This document shows, piece by piece, positions 45,667-58,339 of a DNA stretch of 64,000 bases; position 1 is the first letter of the stretch, and each line of letters starts with the position of its first letter. The notes under the pieces were generated by a model, which made no database searches, had not been told where the DNA came from, and saw only the letters and a list, made by a program, of their open reading frames with translations. The stretch lies in assembly GCF_954871325.1 (NCBI RefSeq), contig NC_088776.1, positions 60,474,954 to 60,538,953 of the forward strand, given 5' to 3'. The position numbers and the translations under genes were made by a program. Source of the DNA: Gordionus sp. m RMFG-2023 (Eukaryota; Nematomorpha; Gordioida; Chordodea; Parachordodidae).

Positions 45667-48600
45667 CTAAAAAATGTAGAAATCATCCGTAATTTCTTGG
45701 CCACCATTTAAGATAAATGAGAGGGAATTGGTCTATAAGTCGGAATGATGCATGATTTGATAGGCTAAAAAATATAATTCTTAGGTCAAAATATTGCCAT
45801 CTTATTATTAAAGAAAAAATGATCATGATAAACCATCCTTACTATTTTTTTTGTGCTATGCTTCGTTATAGTACTTTTAAAATGGTGTTCTCTAATTGGT
45901 TACCAACGCTTTCCAGCTCTCCTTTAAAATTAAAAAATATCTTTAGTTTGTCTTACACTTTCCAATATATATAAGAATCCCATAATAGATCTAGGGATTA
46001 ATTTATTATAAACATTTAATTTTAATTTAAAAAAAAGAGAGACTCTTAAAAGAATATCATTATCACTAATTATAGGTCAGGAAATAGGGTTGGGAAGACA
46101 CGTTTTGCTTGTTTAACCGCAAAATGTTGAGGAATTCTTTAGCCTTGGAAACGAAGGTTGTGGGGAAGGCATATCCGCCAAACATCCTATGGTAAGAAAC
46201 TGGTGAATTTATTCTCCCTATTTTAAGCTAAGTTTTTTAATATAGGGTATAAAAAAAGATGCAATTATTTAGGATTTAAGTTAAAACTCGTGAAAGTCTG
46301 TTTTATTATACTTCTTCGTAAAAAAATTAATCTCATTCAACATTTACTCAGCAATCTTATCTCCATCAATAAAGGTAACTTTTAGGGGGAGGACTTAGGA
46401 ATACTTAATAGCAAAATATAACTACTATGCTCAATAGCTGATATTTAAGTTTTCCTAACTAAACCCAATATATAGGTAACTTTCTTAATTTTAATATCAA
46501 TTTGTTGTATTTTTTTTAAAAAAAAAATCAATTTTGTTAAATTTTATCAAAAATATGTTCCATCATCCTTTGTGTTCATATTTTACTCTAGGATAATTAT
46601 AAAAATTTATTTTTAAAAAAAATGAATATAATTTAAGGTATTTATTATGAATCATATAGTTAACAAAATTAATTTTCCAAAAAAAGAATATTTAATCTGA
46701 TTATTTTACATTAAGAATTGACTATCATTTTTGCTATAATTTTTATTACCTAATTCATAATTATTCTGTTGACATATTGCAGCCTACATTCAATCCTTTT
46801 TTTGGCATCTAACTAACTCCTATATTTTATATATAGCAACCTCTTCCGATCTCACCTAATCTTAGAGGGGTCCTAATTTATTTTACTAATCACTTTATTT
46901 CTGACCTATTTGACTAATGTTTATGCTTAAAATAAGTATGTATAATCAACAAGAAACCATTGGGTTAGTTGGCTTGGGAGGATCGAGATTGTAAGGAGGA
47001 TATATGTCTGCAGTGACTAAGGGGCCTTCCCCTCCATTCAAAAGTTCCATAAAGAGTTGTTTATTATCACTCGTTGTTTTGTTAAGCGGATGAATAAATA
47101 TCGGAACCGACATATTCATGATTATGTCTAAATGAAGAAATGATACAAAAATGTAATTATTAAGGAAATTTTATAAGAGTCATGTAATGTATATCCTATA
47201 GTTTTATTATTTTTTTCTGAATTGTGATTTACTTATCCGATTTTATTTATTTTAAGAGCAATTATAAATGATTTAAAGCCGCTTATAAGTATTAAACATC
47301 AAGATGGTGCCATGAAAGGTTGAGCAGCGGTTGACTTGTAGCTTAGCTATAGCTACGTTTTATTTGCTAGTTACTGACAGCATCTACATTTCACTAAAAA
47401 TAGGCATAACTTTAGCTAGTTTCTTTTTAATTTTATCGAATAAGCTTGTAATCAGGATTCTTTAAAATTAAAAATTTTTTTTTAGAGATCTTCATATTAT
47501 TTTAAGAAACTATTATAAAAAAAAGTAATTAATAATGTGTAGGCGCCTGTAGGTATAAATTTTTAAGGAGGATTTGCTTCCATTGAATATCCTGTTATGA
47601 AAAAGCTAGGTTGCTAATTGAATATCTAACCCTTTTAAAATTTCATTCAAAAAAATATAGCAGGGTATTACACAAAAATAACTCTATTAGAAAAAAATAA
47701 TGATTATGATTATATGCAATATATAGATTTGGTCAATGTCTAGCAATATTACAGCAATATAATTTTCCCTATTCCTTTTCATGCCAACCACCCTGCCCCA
47801 CAAAAAATTTAAAAACAAGATGTTCCTACCCCCTTCCCTTTCACCCACACTTATCTTGAGGGGGTCAACATTGCTTCTATTGATAAATTGATTGATTTGG
47901 CCCCAAATTAAGCGATGATCTGTTTAGAAAATTTAAAGCCAATTATATAGTTACTCTAAAATAAAGTTCTGCGAATCGCGGCCAAGCCCATACACGACCT
48001 CGGCCTAAACTGGGCCGAGCCTAAATATTTAAAAATTTGATCCGAGCTGGGTCAGGCTTATTAAAAAAAATTTAGGGTCTGGCCGGCCTTGAAAAATTGG
48101 GCCCAATGCAGATGACTACTCTAAAATGCAGCTATAACTAAACTTCATTTTTTTAAAATAGCTGTCAAACCATACATTTTTGCACATTTGGTGCCATACT
48201 AGTCAGCCACCTACCTCATTTTGTAGCGTAAAAAAAAGGATATTAATTAGGCTTTTTACTTCTATCATTTTCACCCATGAAATAACGAAAAATTCTAGTT
48301 ATAGGAGAGTTCAATCCATCTTTGATGTATTCCATTCCTTCGTAAATTAAAAAATTAATATAAATTTGAAAATTTATGAAAAATCTTTATTAAATTTGTG
48401 GTATGTTTTGATAAATATATATATTTTTTTCTTTTTCGGTTGTTTAGTTATAACGGGAGGGTGGGGGGGGAAGAGATTCGATTCCTCTAAAACTCTAAAA
48501 CGACAGCCATTGTTTAAAAATTAATTAGCCTGCCAGCATAAGTTTACTTTGCTTAAAAAATTACTTTACCCGATTAACAATAAAATGCAAGTATTTCCTT

Positions 48601-49489
48601 ATAATTTTATTTGTAAAAAATATGCCAACATTTAAAATTATATAGTTCTAACAGTGCGCACAACTTTAGGCGTTTATATTTTGACGTAACCATTAAATTA
48701 AAGAAAAAAACGTAACGCGTCCCTTGTTTAAATTGAGTGTATCAATTTTATTATCGTCTGCGTTCTTATTTCATTTTAATTTCTAAAATATTCCTTTTTT
48801 TAGCGATTATAAGTAAGTTATTCATATTACATTTTTATATTAATATTACCCCCTTCCTCCTCGTATTATCATTTGCACTAATTATATTCCCATTATTATA
48901 CCTTATATTATGAAGTCGTTGGTTGTTAAATTTCTTAAAATTTCTAGAATTGTTAAATTATATATTTTTTAATGATGTAATAATTATTTGATTTTTATAT
49001 AATTAATAAATAGTAGCATATTAAAAAAAAAGAAAAAAAAAGAAGAATTTAAAAAAATAATGAAAAAGCAAAACCTATTATTTACTTTTTTAAAAAATGG
49101 TTTGCTAACGCTAAACGGTAATTTTACCCATCTGCACGCGGCCATTTTAAAATGTATTCACCTAAAAGGCTGTGTGTCCCTAGTTCAAATTATTTTCGAT
49201 ACTTATTTCAGGTTAAGTCACTTTTGAATTAAGTAGAGTTTAAAATTTAATATATTTAATTGTATTTTTTTTTGTTAGTGACAAAAACTCAAATCATTTT
49301 TAGGGGAATTACGGGGTTCAAGGTCAAATATATCAAGCCTGTGATATTATTTGCAAATTTTGTTTTAGAAATATTTTACCAGTTGACGAACTCCTAATCG
49401 TGGTGACGTTGGGATATCTTCTGACTTCGTAAAAGTTATTTCTGCAAATTACTTTCCACGGTACGCAGGCATGATCTCCGCACATGTTT
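45667..49489 (-). CDS. SOUL / heme-binding protein (HEBP) family, secreted-type
   Basis: SOUL proteins bind haem or hydrophobic ligands. Exons on the minus strand: 49489-49380, 48337-48260, 47127-46951, 46217-about 46050 and, less surely, 45732-45667. The first four join with matching phases. Signatures in order: VPWKVICRNNFYEVRRYP, SPITRIFRYFMGEND, NMSVPIFIHP (the usual M.(T/S).PV core), YNLDPPKPTNP, SYHRMFGGYAF, and a C-terminal LTYN...NSLSFILNGGQEIT equivalent to the family's YNSP..LLNR.NEVW. Three N-glycosylation sequons (NVT, NKT, NVS) and the CGDHAC lead suit a secretory form. The signal-peptide exon before 49489 was not found. The junction into the last exon lacks a clean phase-matching donor: either the protein ends at TYN or an alternative site is used. 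The exon 3 donor (GTTGAT) is weak. Confidence 0.82.
47966..48115. mobile_element. GGCC-rich family fragment in the SOUL gene intron
   Basis: GCGAATCGCGGCCAAGCCC on the left and GGGCCCAATGCAGATGACT on the right match the family. It lies between SOUL exons two and three. Confidence 0.5.
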
Positions 49490-50288
49490 CTATCAAGTAG
49501 AAATATAAAAATAAATTAAATTTATGAAAATACATTTCTCAGATAAATAACAAATAATTCTAACATCACTTTTCTAATCAAAATTTACTAATTTTCTCTT
49601 AATAGGCTGTGGCCTATATAGCAAAAATTAAATTCGGAAACTTTTTTAAATTTAACGAAAAAAAAGTAGAAGAAATAAGCTATTATCATTATAAAAAATA
49701 ACATGTCCTAGAATTAGTTCTAAGAAATTCCAATAAATTTTAAAACTTCTGAAAGTTTTTCATTTTTGTGAATTTTTTAAACAAAATTTAGGACACAGCC
49801 TTACATACAATAAAATAAAATATATCAAGAAATATTTTTTAAAAAAAATCAAACAATAATAAGCTAACGAGGCCGAGGTTTTCAGCCAGCCTGTAAATTT
49901 TTTAACCCGGCCGGAAAAAATATTTTGATCAAGTTGTTCCGCCCATATTAAACCTCGAAAAGAAATTTAACTATACATTTATGCCTATTGTGTTTGAATT
50001 TCTCCGCTCCATGAGATGTTTACAAGTTATTTTTTAAAATGTGCAATTTTTCATAATGATTTATATTTCTATTACATTATAAATATTTAGCGTATATTTT
50101 TGTCGTTAAAGTAATTTAGAAAGATATATTTTAACAAAAATTTATCGCCTTTTTTTGCCCCAGGAATGATTTTATATACAGCATAATAAGATTTTAAATA
50201 AAAATAAATATTGATAAAATGAGTTATTTTCACAATTTTTAAGGGGGGAGGGGGGGGGGTTCCCAAACTTGAACAGATGTGGGAGTTT

Positions 50289-51092
50289 TTAATTCACTTT
50301 CCCTAGTGATGTCACCGTAATAAACTTGGGATAATCGTGGACATCTTCATATTGCTCCGCTAAGAACTTGAGAAAGGCGCCTATGTAGGGTGATCTCATA
50401 GATTCGAATTCCGCTAATACGTTGTTGTCTATCAGAAACGGCGATGAGACAATTTCTCCTCCCTCATGTATCTGGTCGGGGATTGTTGTGGGCGCGTGGT
50501 AATAATTGCCCCGTGTTTCTTTATCGATATTTTTTTTAAGAGGATAAATAATTTTTTTAAGGTTTCCTACGCGATAGATGGATAATGTATAATTTGCGTG
50601 TTCTTCATTAAGCGTTAAAAAGGTTTCCTTCTAAGAAATATCAGAAAAGAAATGTATTTTTACAGTCCTAATAAAAAATTTATATATATATATTATATAC
50701 TACTTAGTTATCATTCATAAGATTCTTAATGAAAATGACATTTATATATTAAGTATACTTTTGGTTTCACGAGAACTATGATTGGTTTGTTTAGCATTTT
50801 CAGGCTTTGAGGTCACTAGTTTTGTAGATTTAGTAAATGTTATGCGGGACTTTACTGTAGTATCACTATTATCCTTGCTATCCTTGGAGTGATCTCTATT
50901 TCCGGTTACTTTTATAGCCTTGTTAAGCGAATCACCGGAGTTAGTTGAAGACAATGATCCAGGTTTTTTGTCTTTCCCAGCGGATGGATTCATATCCCTA
51001 TTAGCATCCGATACGCTTATTAATCCCATTAAATTAGCTCCTATACCCACCAATATCGAATAATAGAAGTATTTGCACAAAATTTTGAACAT
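50289..51092 (-). CDS. Unrecognised secreted or signal-anchored protein, two exons
   Basis: Exon 1 (51092-50856) starts with a hydrophobic segment (YFYYSILVGIGANLMGLISV, about residues 9-28), a signal peptide or anchor. A Ser/Lys/Asn-rich disordered stretch follows to about residue 79. The donor ACA|GTAAAG and acceptor TTTCTTAG keep frame 0 across a 225-bp intron; other donors in this frame look weaker. Exon 2 (50630-50289) adds 113 residues ending SLGKVN: it opens KETFLTLNEEHANYTLSIYR with an NYT sequon, has three Lys-rich turns, and a helical part LAEFESMRSPYIGAFLKFLA. About 192 residues in all. I recognise no family. It lies 800 bp upstream of the first visible SOUL exon, same strand. Exon 2 is distinctly GC-richer than its surroundings, which supports real coding. 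Confidence 0.6.
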
Positions 51093-52150
51093 TTTTGTTT
51101 AGAGGAAAATTTATTTATTAGCTCCCTTATATATATATATTCAATAGTTATTTTTTTTGTTCAAATATATCATTATAAAGAGATGATTTATTTCAATCTT
51201 TATTTATGCCATATTTAAAAAAAAAAAAATTTTTTTTTAAACAATTAATTTCAAATAAATTTAACTTATAGACTTGAATACCAAGATATTTAAATGGGAA
51301 TATAATCTATATGCCACTTTCTAAGATAGATATGAATGGAATATTATGATATATTAGCCTATTATTTATAAAAATGTCTGAAAACTTGAAAATAAAATTT
51401 GTAATTATAAATGAGGTAATATATCATGATTATTCTATATTACATATATATATATTCCAAATCTAATTTTTTTTTAAAATATGATTTATACCGAATTTAA
51501 CGGTATTTGATTGTAAATAAAATATATCCATTTATATATAATTATTAGCTTACATGATTGATTATTGTAATTTATTAAAATATATAGAAATAATTAAGCT
51601 ATATTTGGCATTATTAAAAAATTCCTATAAAATACAAGATACCGTTTTTTTTTAATCAGACTCGGCGGCATAAATTTATATAAATCTTTTATTTAACACG
51701 TAAATAGATGTATTTTTTAATTAGTTATATTTATTTGCTCCCTCCCTGAATTTATAGTGTATAATTTTTACTGATGTGTTGTCATAGTGTGGACAAGGAT
51801 TTTGCCTTTTAAAAGTTTTTATGATTTTCGAAATATCTTAACTGATAAAAAACCTCCTAAATTTTTTTCATCCTTTCCCCCAAAAAACATAAATTATATC
51901 CTTACAATCAATCATTTTGTTTTTTTAAAAGCCAGTAAATAAGTTAATAGTTTTTTTTTAAATTCAAAAACAGAGGATTATATTTCCTCCAATAAAATCT
52001 ACATAGAAAAAAACTACCCAAAAAAAAAACGTAAAAAAGTGTTTTTTCCCTGAAAATCTTGACTAGACGCCTATGTGTGTTTGTAAAAACTTAATATTTT
52101 GCCCTTTAAAGTTTAATAAATAATTTTAAAGGTAAACCATGAAATATATT
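51093..52150. other. AT-rich spacer, nothing recognised
   Basis: Poly-A/T runs and low-complexity sequence only; no coding block supported. Confidence 0.5.
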
Positions 52151-52154
52151 AATC

Positions 52155-52225
52155 AGAAACCTGCAGACCCGGCCCTGGTACACGGGCCGGGCCCTTGCAA
52201 ATGATACCTCTGCAGGTCTCTGATG
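52155..52225. repeat. Short GGCC palindrome
   Basis: CAGAAACCTGCAGACCCGGCC and GGCCGGGCCC...CTGCAGGTCTCTG form an imperfect inverted repeat of about 70 bp with the same CTGCA...GGCC ends as the larger GGCC-rich elements. It looks like a minimal deletion derivative. Confidence 0.6.
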
Positions 52226-52722
52226 TTAATATGAAAAAAAATTAAATGTATTATATTTATTTTTGATGTTTTCCGAAAATGTAAGAAAAAGTGACCTATC
52301 CATTTATTAATTTTTTTTTTAAACATGTCAATTCAGCGACTTTTATCGCAAAATATTTATCCACGAAACTTTTATCACCAATGGGGTTCTTATAGCAAAA
52401 TTCGCGAATATCGAATTAAATATCGCGAATTCTTTATATTTTCAAACCCGAATTTGAAATAATTTTGTACGAAGAAATAAGAGATAAATTTACCTAAAGC
52501 TTTAAAAAAAAATCTTGCCAACTTCCGGGATGCAGAAATCTAATGACAGCTTTTAGTAAATTTAGTTGATTCGTATTTGTTTAGAGGGCTGGGCATTAAT
52601 ATCAAAATTTTGTGGGCATTTATTGCTCCCTTCAGGTTGCTGCAACTAAAATTTCACCCATAAAAATTTGTCGCGTATACGGTCTTACCCAAAGTTATAA
52701 TTCAAATATTATATAAATTTAA

Positions 52723-52820
52723 ATGAAGAACTAAATTGTCATGAAATGTCTTGCTGATGAAGAACTAAATTGTCATGAAATGTCTTGCTGATGAATTGTC
52801 GTGAGCAGTCTTACTCAATA
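52723..52820. repeat. 34-bp tandem repeat
   Basis: ATGAAGAACTAAATTGTCAT followed by GAAATGTCTTGCTG occurs twice exactly (52723 and 52757), then a partial third copy. Confidence 0.9.
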
Positions 52821-52920
52821 AATTGTAGTAACTAATGAGAACTGAGGAAACTGTAAATTAAATAAAAATAAAATGAATAAACAAAAATATTTTTTATTTC
52901 TTTATTCTTTTTAATTAAAC

Positions 52921-53006
52921 TGAGAAAAGAAGAGAAGGGAAGAGAAGAGAAGAGAAGAAAGAAGAGAAGAGAAGAGAAGAGAAGAGAAGAGAAGAGAAGA
53001 GAAGAG
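52921..53006. repeat. GAGAA microsatellite
   Basis: About 17 AGAAG-like units, same motif as the arrays in the foldback. Confidence 0.9.
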
Positions 53007-53130
53007 ATTTTTTCAATATTTTTCATTTCGCGAAATAAGTCCAAAAAAAATTTATATAAATAATGAATAATAATTCTTTCTCTTTTCTTTTCTTTTTAAA
53101 ACGACGAAAAATATATCAAAACCATAATGT

Positions 53131-53366
53131 AAACCCTAACCCGGGTTCAGGAAATTTAAAATTGTGTAGTTGGGCATTTTGAAACCACAGAACAAACAGA
53201 GATCAATTTTAGGACAACTATTTAAACCAGGGGTAAAATGGACCTGGGGCAGGTTCGGACCTCTCTTAGGAAATCGGTTTCGATTAAGTTCCCGTTATCA
53301 AAATTTCTGTTAAATGAAATTTAAAATTCTTGAACCCGGGTTCGGGGTCACATCCCTGATCAAAAC
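53131..53366. mobile_element. TIR element related to 22921-23158, opposite orientation
   Basis: Ends CCCTAACCCGGGTTCAGG and CTTGAACCCGGGTTCGGGG are loosely inverted. AAGTTCCCGTTATCAAAATT is the inverse of sequence in 22921-23158. Confidence 0.6.
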
Positions 53367-53568
53367 AAAAATGAAACTTTCAAATTATTTTATATTTTTT
53401 TTTACGTAATGAATACAACAAACATCTCACCCTTTCCCCGAGGATGAATTAAACGGTATGTCCATAATCTCCTTCCTCATCATTTCCTAATATCATCTCT
53501 CCTCCAATCTTTGTACTTCTTACATCTGACGTTTCTATCTCCACAGGCTCCAGTGGTATGCCCACCTG

Positions 53569-53775
53569 TAGTGTTGTTAAATGGCTAGTATTGAGCCGAT
53601 TTTTTTCTAACTCAATATTTTAGCCAGAAAAATATTGCCTAAGCATCGAGATATTGATAATATATGTCTCAGGGACCTTTGTTCCTTCTATGAGCAAAAT
53701 CTTCAAGCTTTACGTAATATTTTTTCGGGTGAAATATTGAGTTAGCAGTTTTTAAATTTCGCGGCTTAAAACGAA
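53569..53775. mobile_element. MITE, TAGTGTTGTT family, right end worn
   Basis: TAGTGTTGTTAAATGGCTAG at the left and CGCGGCTTAAAACG at the right. The inner AACTCAATATTTTAGCCAGAAAAATATTGCCTAAGC-type core matches 35587 and 37375. Confidence 0.65.
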
Positions 53776-53989
53776 AAATAATGAAAGGTTATATAGGAAA
53801 AAGATGAAAGAAGTAATATGTTTGTTGAGTTGAGGGAAGTATATATAAAGAGTTAAAATCAACGTTTTCACACATAAAAAAGTTTTAGAGAGAGAATTCT
53901 GTTAGTTGGAAATATTTTTTGGTGATCGAGGTTAATTTTTTGAAAAACCGCAAAGCTTTTCCAGCGGTGGAATACGTAGGAAATGAGCA

Positions 53990-56900
53990 GAAAAATATAG
54001 TTAAAGGAATTTATAGAGAGGATATAATTTGTTATAAGTGTCGAAATATTGGGCATTATGCGAAGGATTGTAAGGTAGAATGACTGTATGATAGTAAAAT
54101 AAATATATCAGGAGGAGTGTCAACAAAGAATACAGTGGATCATGAAGTAAATTTAATCAATTATAATGAAGTAAAAGTGGAAAAGAAAATAAATAAGAAT
54201 AAAAATGATGGGTTTTGTAAAAATATATTGGAGGATTTAAATCAAGAAAATCAAATAAGTAATTTACCTATCTTTAATTTGAAGGATAGTAGGAATTATG
54301 ATCAATTCCCATGGGTTAAAATTAATATAGAGAATAAAGAAATATGGATGTTATTGGACACAGGGGCAACGATTTCGGTTATGGGGTATGATGAATTTCA
54401 TGAGGTATGGCCGGATAAATTCCTAATTAAAGATAAAATGAGAATAAGACAGTTAAATGGAACTGAAGTTATGATGTTGGGAAGGGTTAATTTACCGGTT
54501 TTTGTAAATTAAGAAATAATATATTTGGATTTGTGGATATTAAAAGAAAATTTTGGTTATATTATGGGATGGTCTTGGATATCAAAGTTTGGGTTAGAAA
54601 ATAATTTTTGGAATATGTTTCAAGAGAAAAATAAAAATGATGAAAGAATTGGAATACCAGAGATAGCTATGAAAGAAAGGGGAATCAAAATGGAAAATAA
54701 AATAAAAGAAAATATGATTATTGAGAAAATTAAAGTTGAAAATTTAAAGTTTAATAATCAGGAAATTAATGATATTATTAAAAAAGAAGTGTTGGGGAAT
54801 AATGTAATGAAGCGGAATAAAATTAAAAATTTGGTGAGTAATATCAAAGAACAAAAGTATAAATTTGAAAATAGGATAATTTATGATCTAGAACTTAGTG
54901 ATAATATAGAAAAAGAAATGTTGGAGGATAAGTTAGTGAAACGGGATAAAATTAAAAATTTTAAGTAATTTCGAAAAACTTCGGGAAAATGTGGAAATTT
55001 TTAAGGATGAAATATGTCAGGAGAAGCTTGATGTTTCAGATGAAAATTGTGAAATAAATATAATAAATAATCAGGAATTTGGGAAGGTTATTAATTTGGA
55101 AAATGATGATAATTTGGTGAGTACAGAAATTGTTAATTTTATGGAAAAATGGGGTAAGGAATCGGTTTTGGAAGAAGAAAATAAAGGAATTTCAGAGGAA
55201 TTAAAATTAAAAAAAGTTATGTGAACGATGAGGAAATATGTAAGGATTTAAATTTAGAAAGGCAGAAAATACCTGTATCGCAAAAATTTCCGGTGAAATT
55301 GATGAGAAAAAAAATTGATAAGAATGTAATAACAAAAGAAATTGATGAAAGTCATGATTTAGGAATTTTAAAGGAGTCCGTTAGGGATTTGGTAAATAAA
55401 TATAAAGAGATTTTTAATGAAGAATTAGGTTGTTTAGTAGATTATGAAGTAGATATACGTTTGGAGGAAGGATATAGTCCACAGTATTCTGCTATACGTA
55501 GAGTACCTTTTGAATGGATGGCAGAAATGGAAAAAGAATTAAATAAGTGGTTAAGAGATGGGATAATTTGTCCGATTGGATATAGCGAATGGGCAACACC
55601 ATTAGTTCCTATAAGGAAAGCTAATTGCAAGTTAAGAATTTGTGCGGATTTCAGAGTAACTTTGAATCCGTTGGTTGTGGAAATAAAGTATCCGTTACCG
55701 AGAATTAAAGAAATTTTAGCGAATTTGAAAGGGGCGAAGTATTTTTCAAAAGCTGATTTTTCGTGTGCGTATTTGCAGTTACCTATAAAAGAATCTACGA
55801 GGAAATTGTTAACCATAACAACGTTTAAAGGGTTTTTTACGTTTTGTAGATTGCCATTTGGATTAAGTATTTCGGCACCGATTTTCCAAAGGACAATGGC
55901 TGCGGTTTTTTAAGGGTTAGAAGGTGTTTTTTATTATATGGATGATGTTTTGATTACGGGAATAACGGTGGAGCAACATAATCGGAGGTTAAAAGAGGTC
56001 TTTGAGCGAATCAAAGTTAAAGGATTGAGGGCAAGTAGAGAAAAAAGTGTTATGAGTGTTACAGAAGTTGTATATTTGGGTCATAAAATAAATGGAATAG
56101 AGGTAAAACCATTGGATAAAAATTTGATGAGTATTGCGAATTTAAGAAAGCCGGTGAATAAGGCAGAAATTCAATCGTTTATGGGAATGGTGAATTATTA
56201 CCATAGATTTATTGAAGATTTTGCAAGGATAGCAGCTCCCTTATATGAGTTATTGAGAAAAAATGTGTCTTTTGAATGGAAAAATGAACAAGATTTGGCG
56301 TTTGAAAAATTGAAATTGGAAATTAGTAAAGAGCCTGTGTTAGTGTGTTTTAATAGCGAATGGGAAGTGATTATGGCTGTTGATGCTTCTAATAAAGGAG
56401 TAGGAGAAGCTTTATTACATTTGATAGAAGGTATGGAAAGATCAGTGATATTTTTCTCGAGAGTATTTAGGGAAGTAGAAACAAGATATTCGGTAATAGA
56501 GCAAGAAGCGTTGGCGGTTATTTTTGGTTTGACGAAATGTAGGGAATATTTGATTGGAAGGAAATTTGTACTGACCATAAGCCATTGATACATTTGTTCA
56601 AGAAAAATAATAAGGAACTGATGATGTCGCCGAGACTTCAGAGGTGGCTATTGTTAGTAGGTAGCTTTTATTTGGAATTGAAATATCGACAGGGTAAAGA
56701 AAATCATTTACCAGATGTATTATCGAGATTAGGTAGGGGAGAAGAAAGTGATTGTATAATGGAGGATAAGACGGGTGAAAAAGGATTAATTCGGATATTA
56801 ACAGGGGGTTTCAAAGGTAGCCCTACTACTTGGAAAGAAATACAGGAATATACTCGGAAGGATAGAGAATTAGGTTTGATAAAATTATGTTTAACAGGTA

Positions 56901-57864
56901 AAAAAGCGTGGAATGATAAAGGAAATAAATATAAAAATATAGAAACGGAATTGGTAATAATTGATGTAAAATGAGGGGAAATAGAGTTATAGTTCCACGA
57001 CGATTAAGGGAAGGGGTTTTGAATAAGTTACATGGGGGGCATCAAGGAATAGAAAAAATGAAGCAATGGGGGAGAGGATATGTATGGTGGCCCGGGATGA
57101 ATGAAGAAATTAATGATTTGGGTAAAAGTTGTGAGATTTGCAATGCCTGGTCCGATATGCCCCGGAAGGAAAAGGGTAGTAATTGGCCAAAAGTTAAAGG
57201 ACCCTGGATAAGATTGCATTTGGATTTTTTTAAATGGGAAGAAAAAAAGTTTATTTTGAGCGTAGATGCATTTTCAAAATGGATTGAGTTTGAAGAAGTA
57301 CATGGATTAACAGCGGGAATAGTAATAAGACATTGCAAAAAATTGTTTTCGAGATTTGGTATTCCAAGTATTATGGTGTCCGATGGAGGACCGGCCTTTA
57401 TAAGTGTGTTGTTTAAAAAAAATTTGTGTAAAGGTGAATGTGAGACATATAATATCACCACCGTACCATCCTAGTTCAAATGGGCAGGCTGAATGGATGG
57501 TAGCGATAGTGTAAAATTGGTTAAAAAGAATAAAGAAAGTAAAGGAGAATTGTGGATAACGCAGTTATATTACAATAGTGCAATTGGAAAGGATGGCAAG
57601 TCACCAGCAGAGAAAATGATGGGAAGAAAAATTAATTTCTTTTTGGATAGTTTGAGACCGGTAGATACGGATGTAGAAATGGGAGATAATGTTGTTTTGA
57701 AATTTGTGGTTGATCATTTAGTATGGGTTTGGATGTATAGAATAAATAAAAAATGGGAAAAAGGAATAGTTATAGAGAATGTGGGAAATAAAGTACTCAA
57801 AGTTAAATTGGAAGACCATAGTGAGGTCACGAGACATAGAAATCAGTTAAGAGCAAGGGTATAA
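53990..57864 (+). mobile_element. Ty3/gypsy retrotransposon fossil (gag end, protease, RT, RNase H, integrase)
   Basis: Parts in Ty3/gypsy order: a CCHC knuckle CYKCRNIGHYAKDC (about 54031-54075); retropepsin WMLLDTGATISVMG (about 54345-54390); a Lys/Glu/Asn-rich linker; reverse transcriptase with EWATPLVPIRKA, FSKADFSCAYLQLP and YYMDDVLITG (about 55450-56050); RNase H with MAVDASNKGVG; integrase with HGGHQG, CEICNAW, DAFSKWIEFEEV and SDGGPAF (about 56990-57480), then a C-terminal part to 57864. It is broken, with roughly half a dozen interruptions, so of moderate age. The sense strand is very C-poor. Clear LTRs were not paired. Confidence 0.88.
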
Positions 57865-58339
57865 ACGAATACCGTATATATATATATAAAATGTTTGTTT
57901 TTGTGTGAAATTTATATATCAAGTAGAAAAAATTGAATAAAAGTTAAAAAAATATAAAAAAAATTTTTGGAGACAAAAACAAAAATTTTTTTTGGAGAAT
58001 TGGGACTCTTGTAGGGCAGCCAATCTTAATTTGTCGACCGTGAATGTAAACCAATATATATAAATAGAGAGTTTGTAGAAAAGAAATAAAATCAGAAGAA
58101 AAATTAAATGTTTGGATTTAGTGGCCATAGGACGATCGCTAAAGAATTAGCTATGCTATGTGATGTATTAAACACGTTATGTTTTTGAAATTATTGATTG
58201 AATAAAGAATTCAATTCAGGAGAAAATTTGTAAAAAAAATAAATAAAAATTGAGGGTTGCAAAAAGAGATAATTAATTAGAGAAGTTGTTAAAATAAGGA
58301 ATTGTAAAAATTTAAATAATTTGTGATGGTTAAAAAGTT

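Noticed and set aside
46124-46191. Plus-strand first-exon candidate MLRNSLALETKVV... with a GTAAGA donor
   Set aside because: The opposite strand encodes RMFGGYAF...AKEFLNILRL, a clear SOUL-domain block in phase with neighbouring exons. The plus reading is its shadow.
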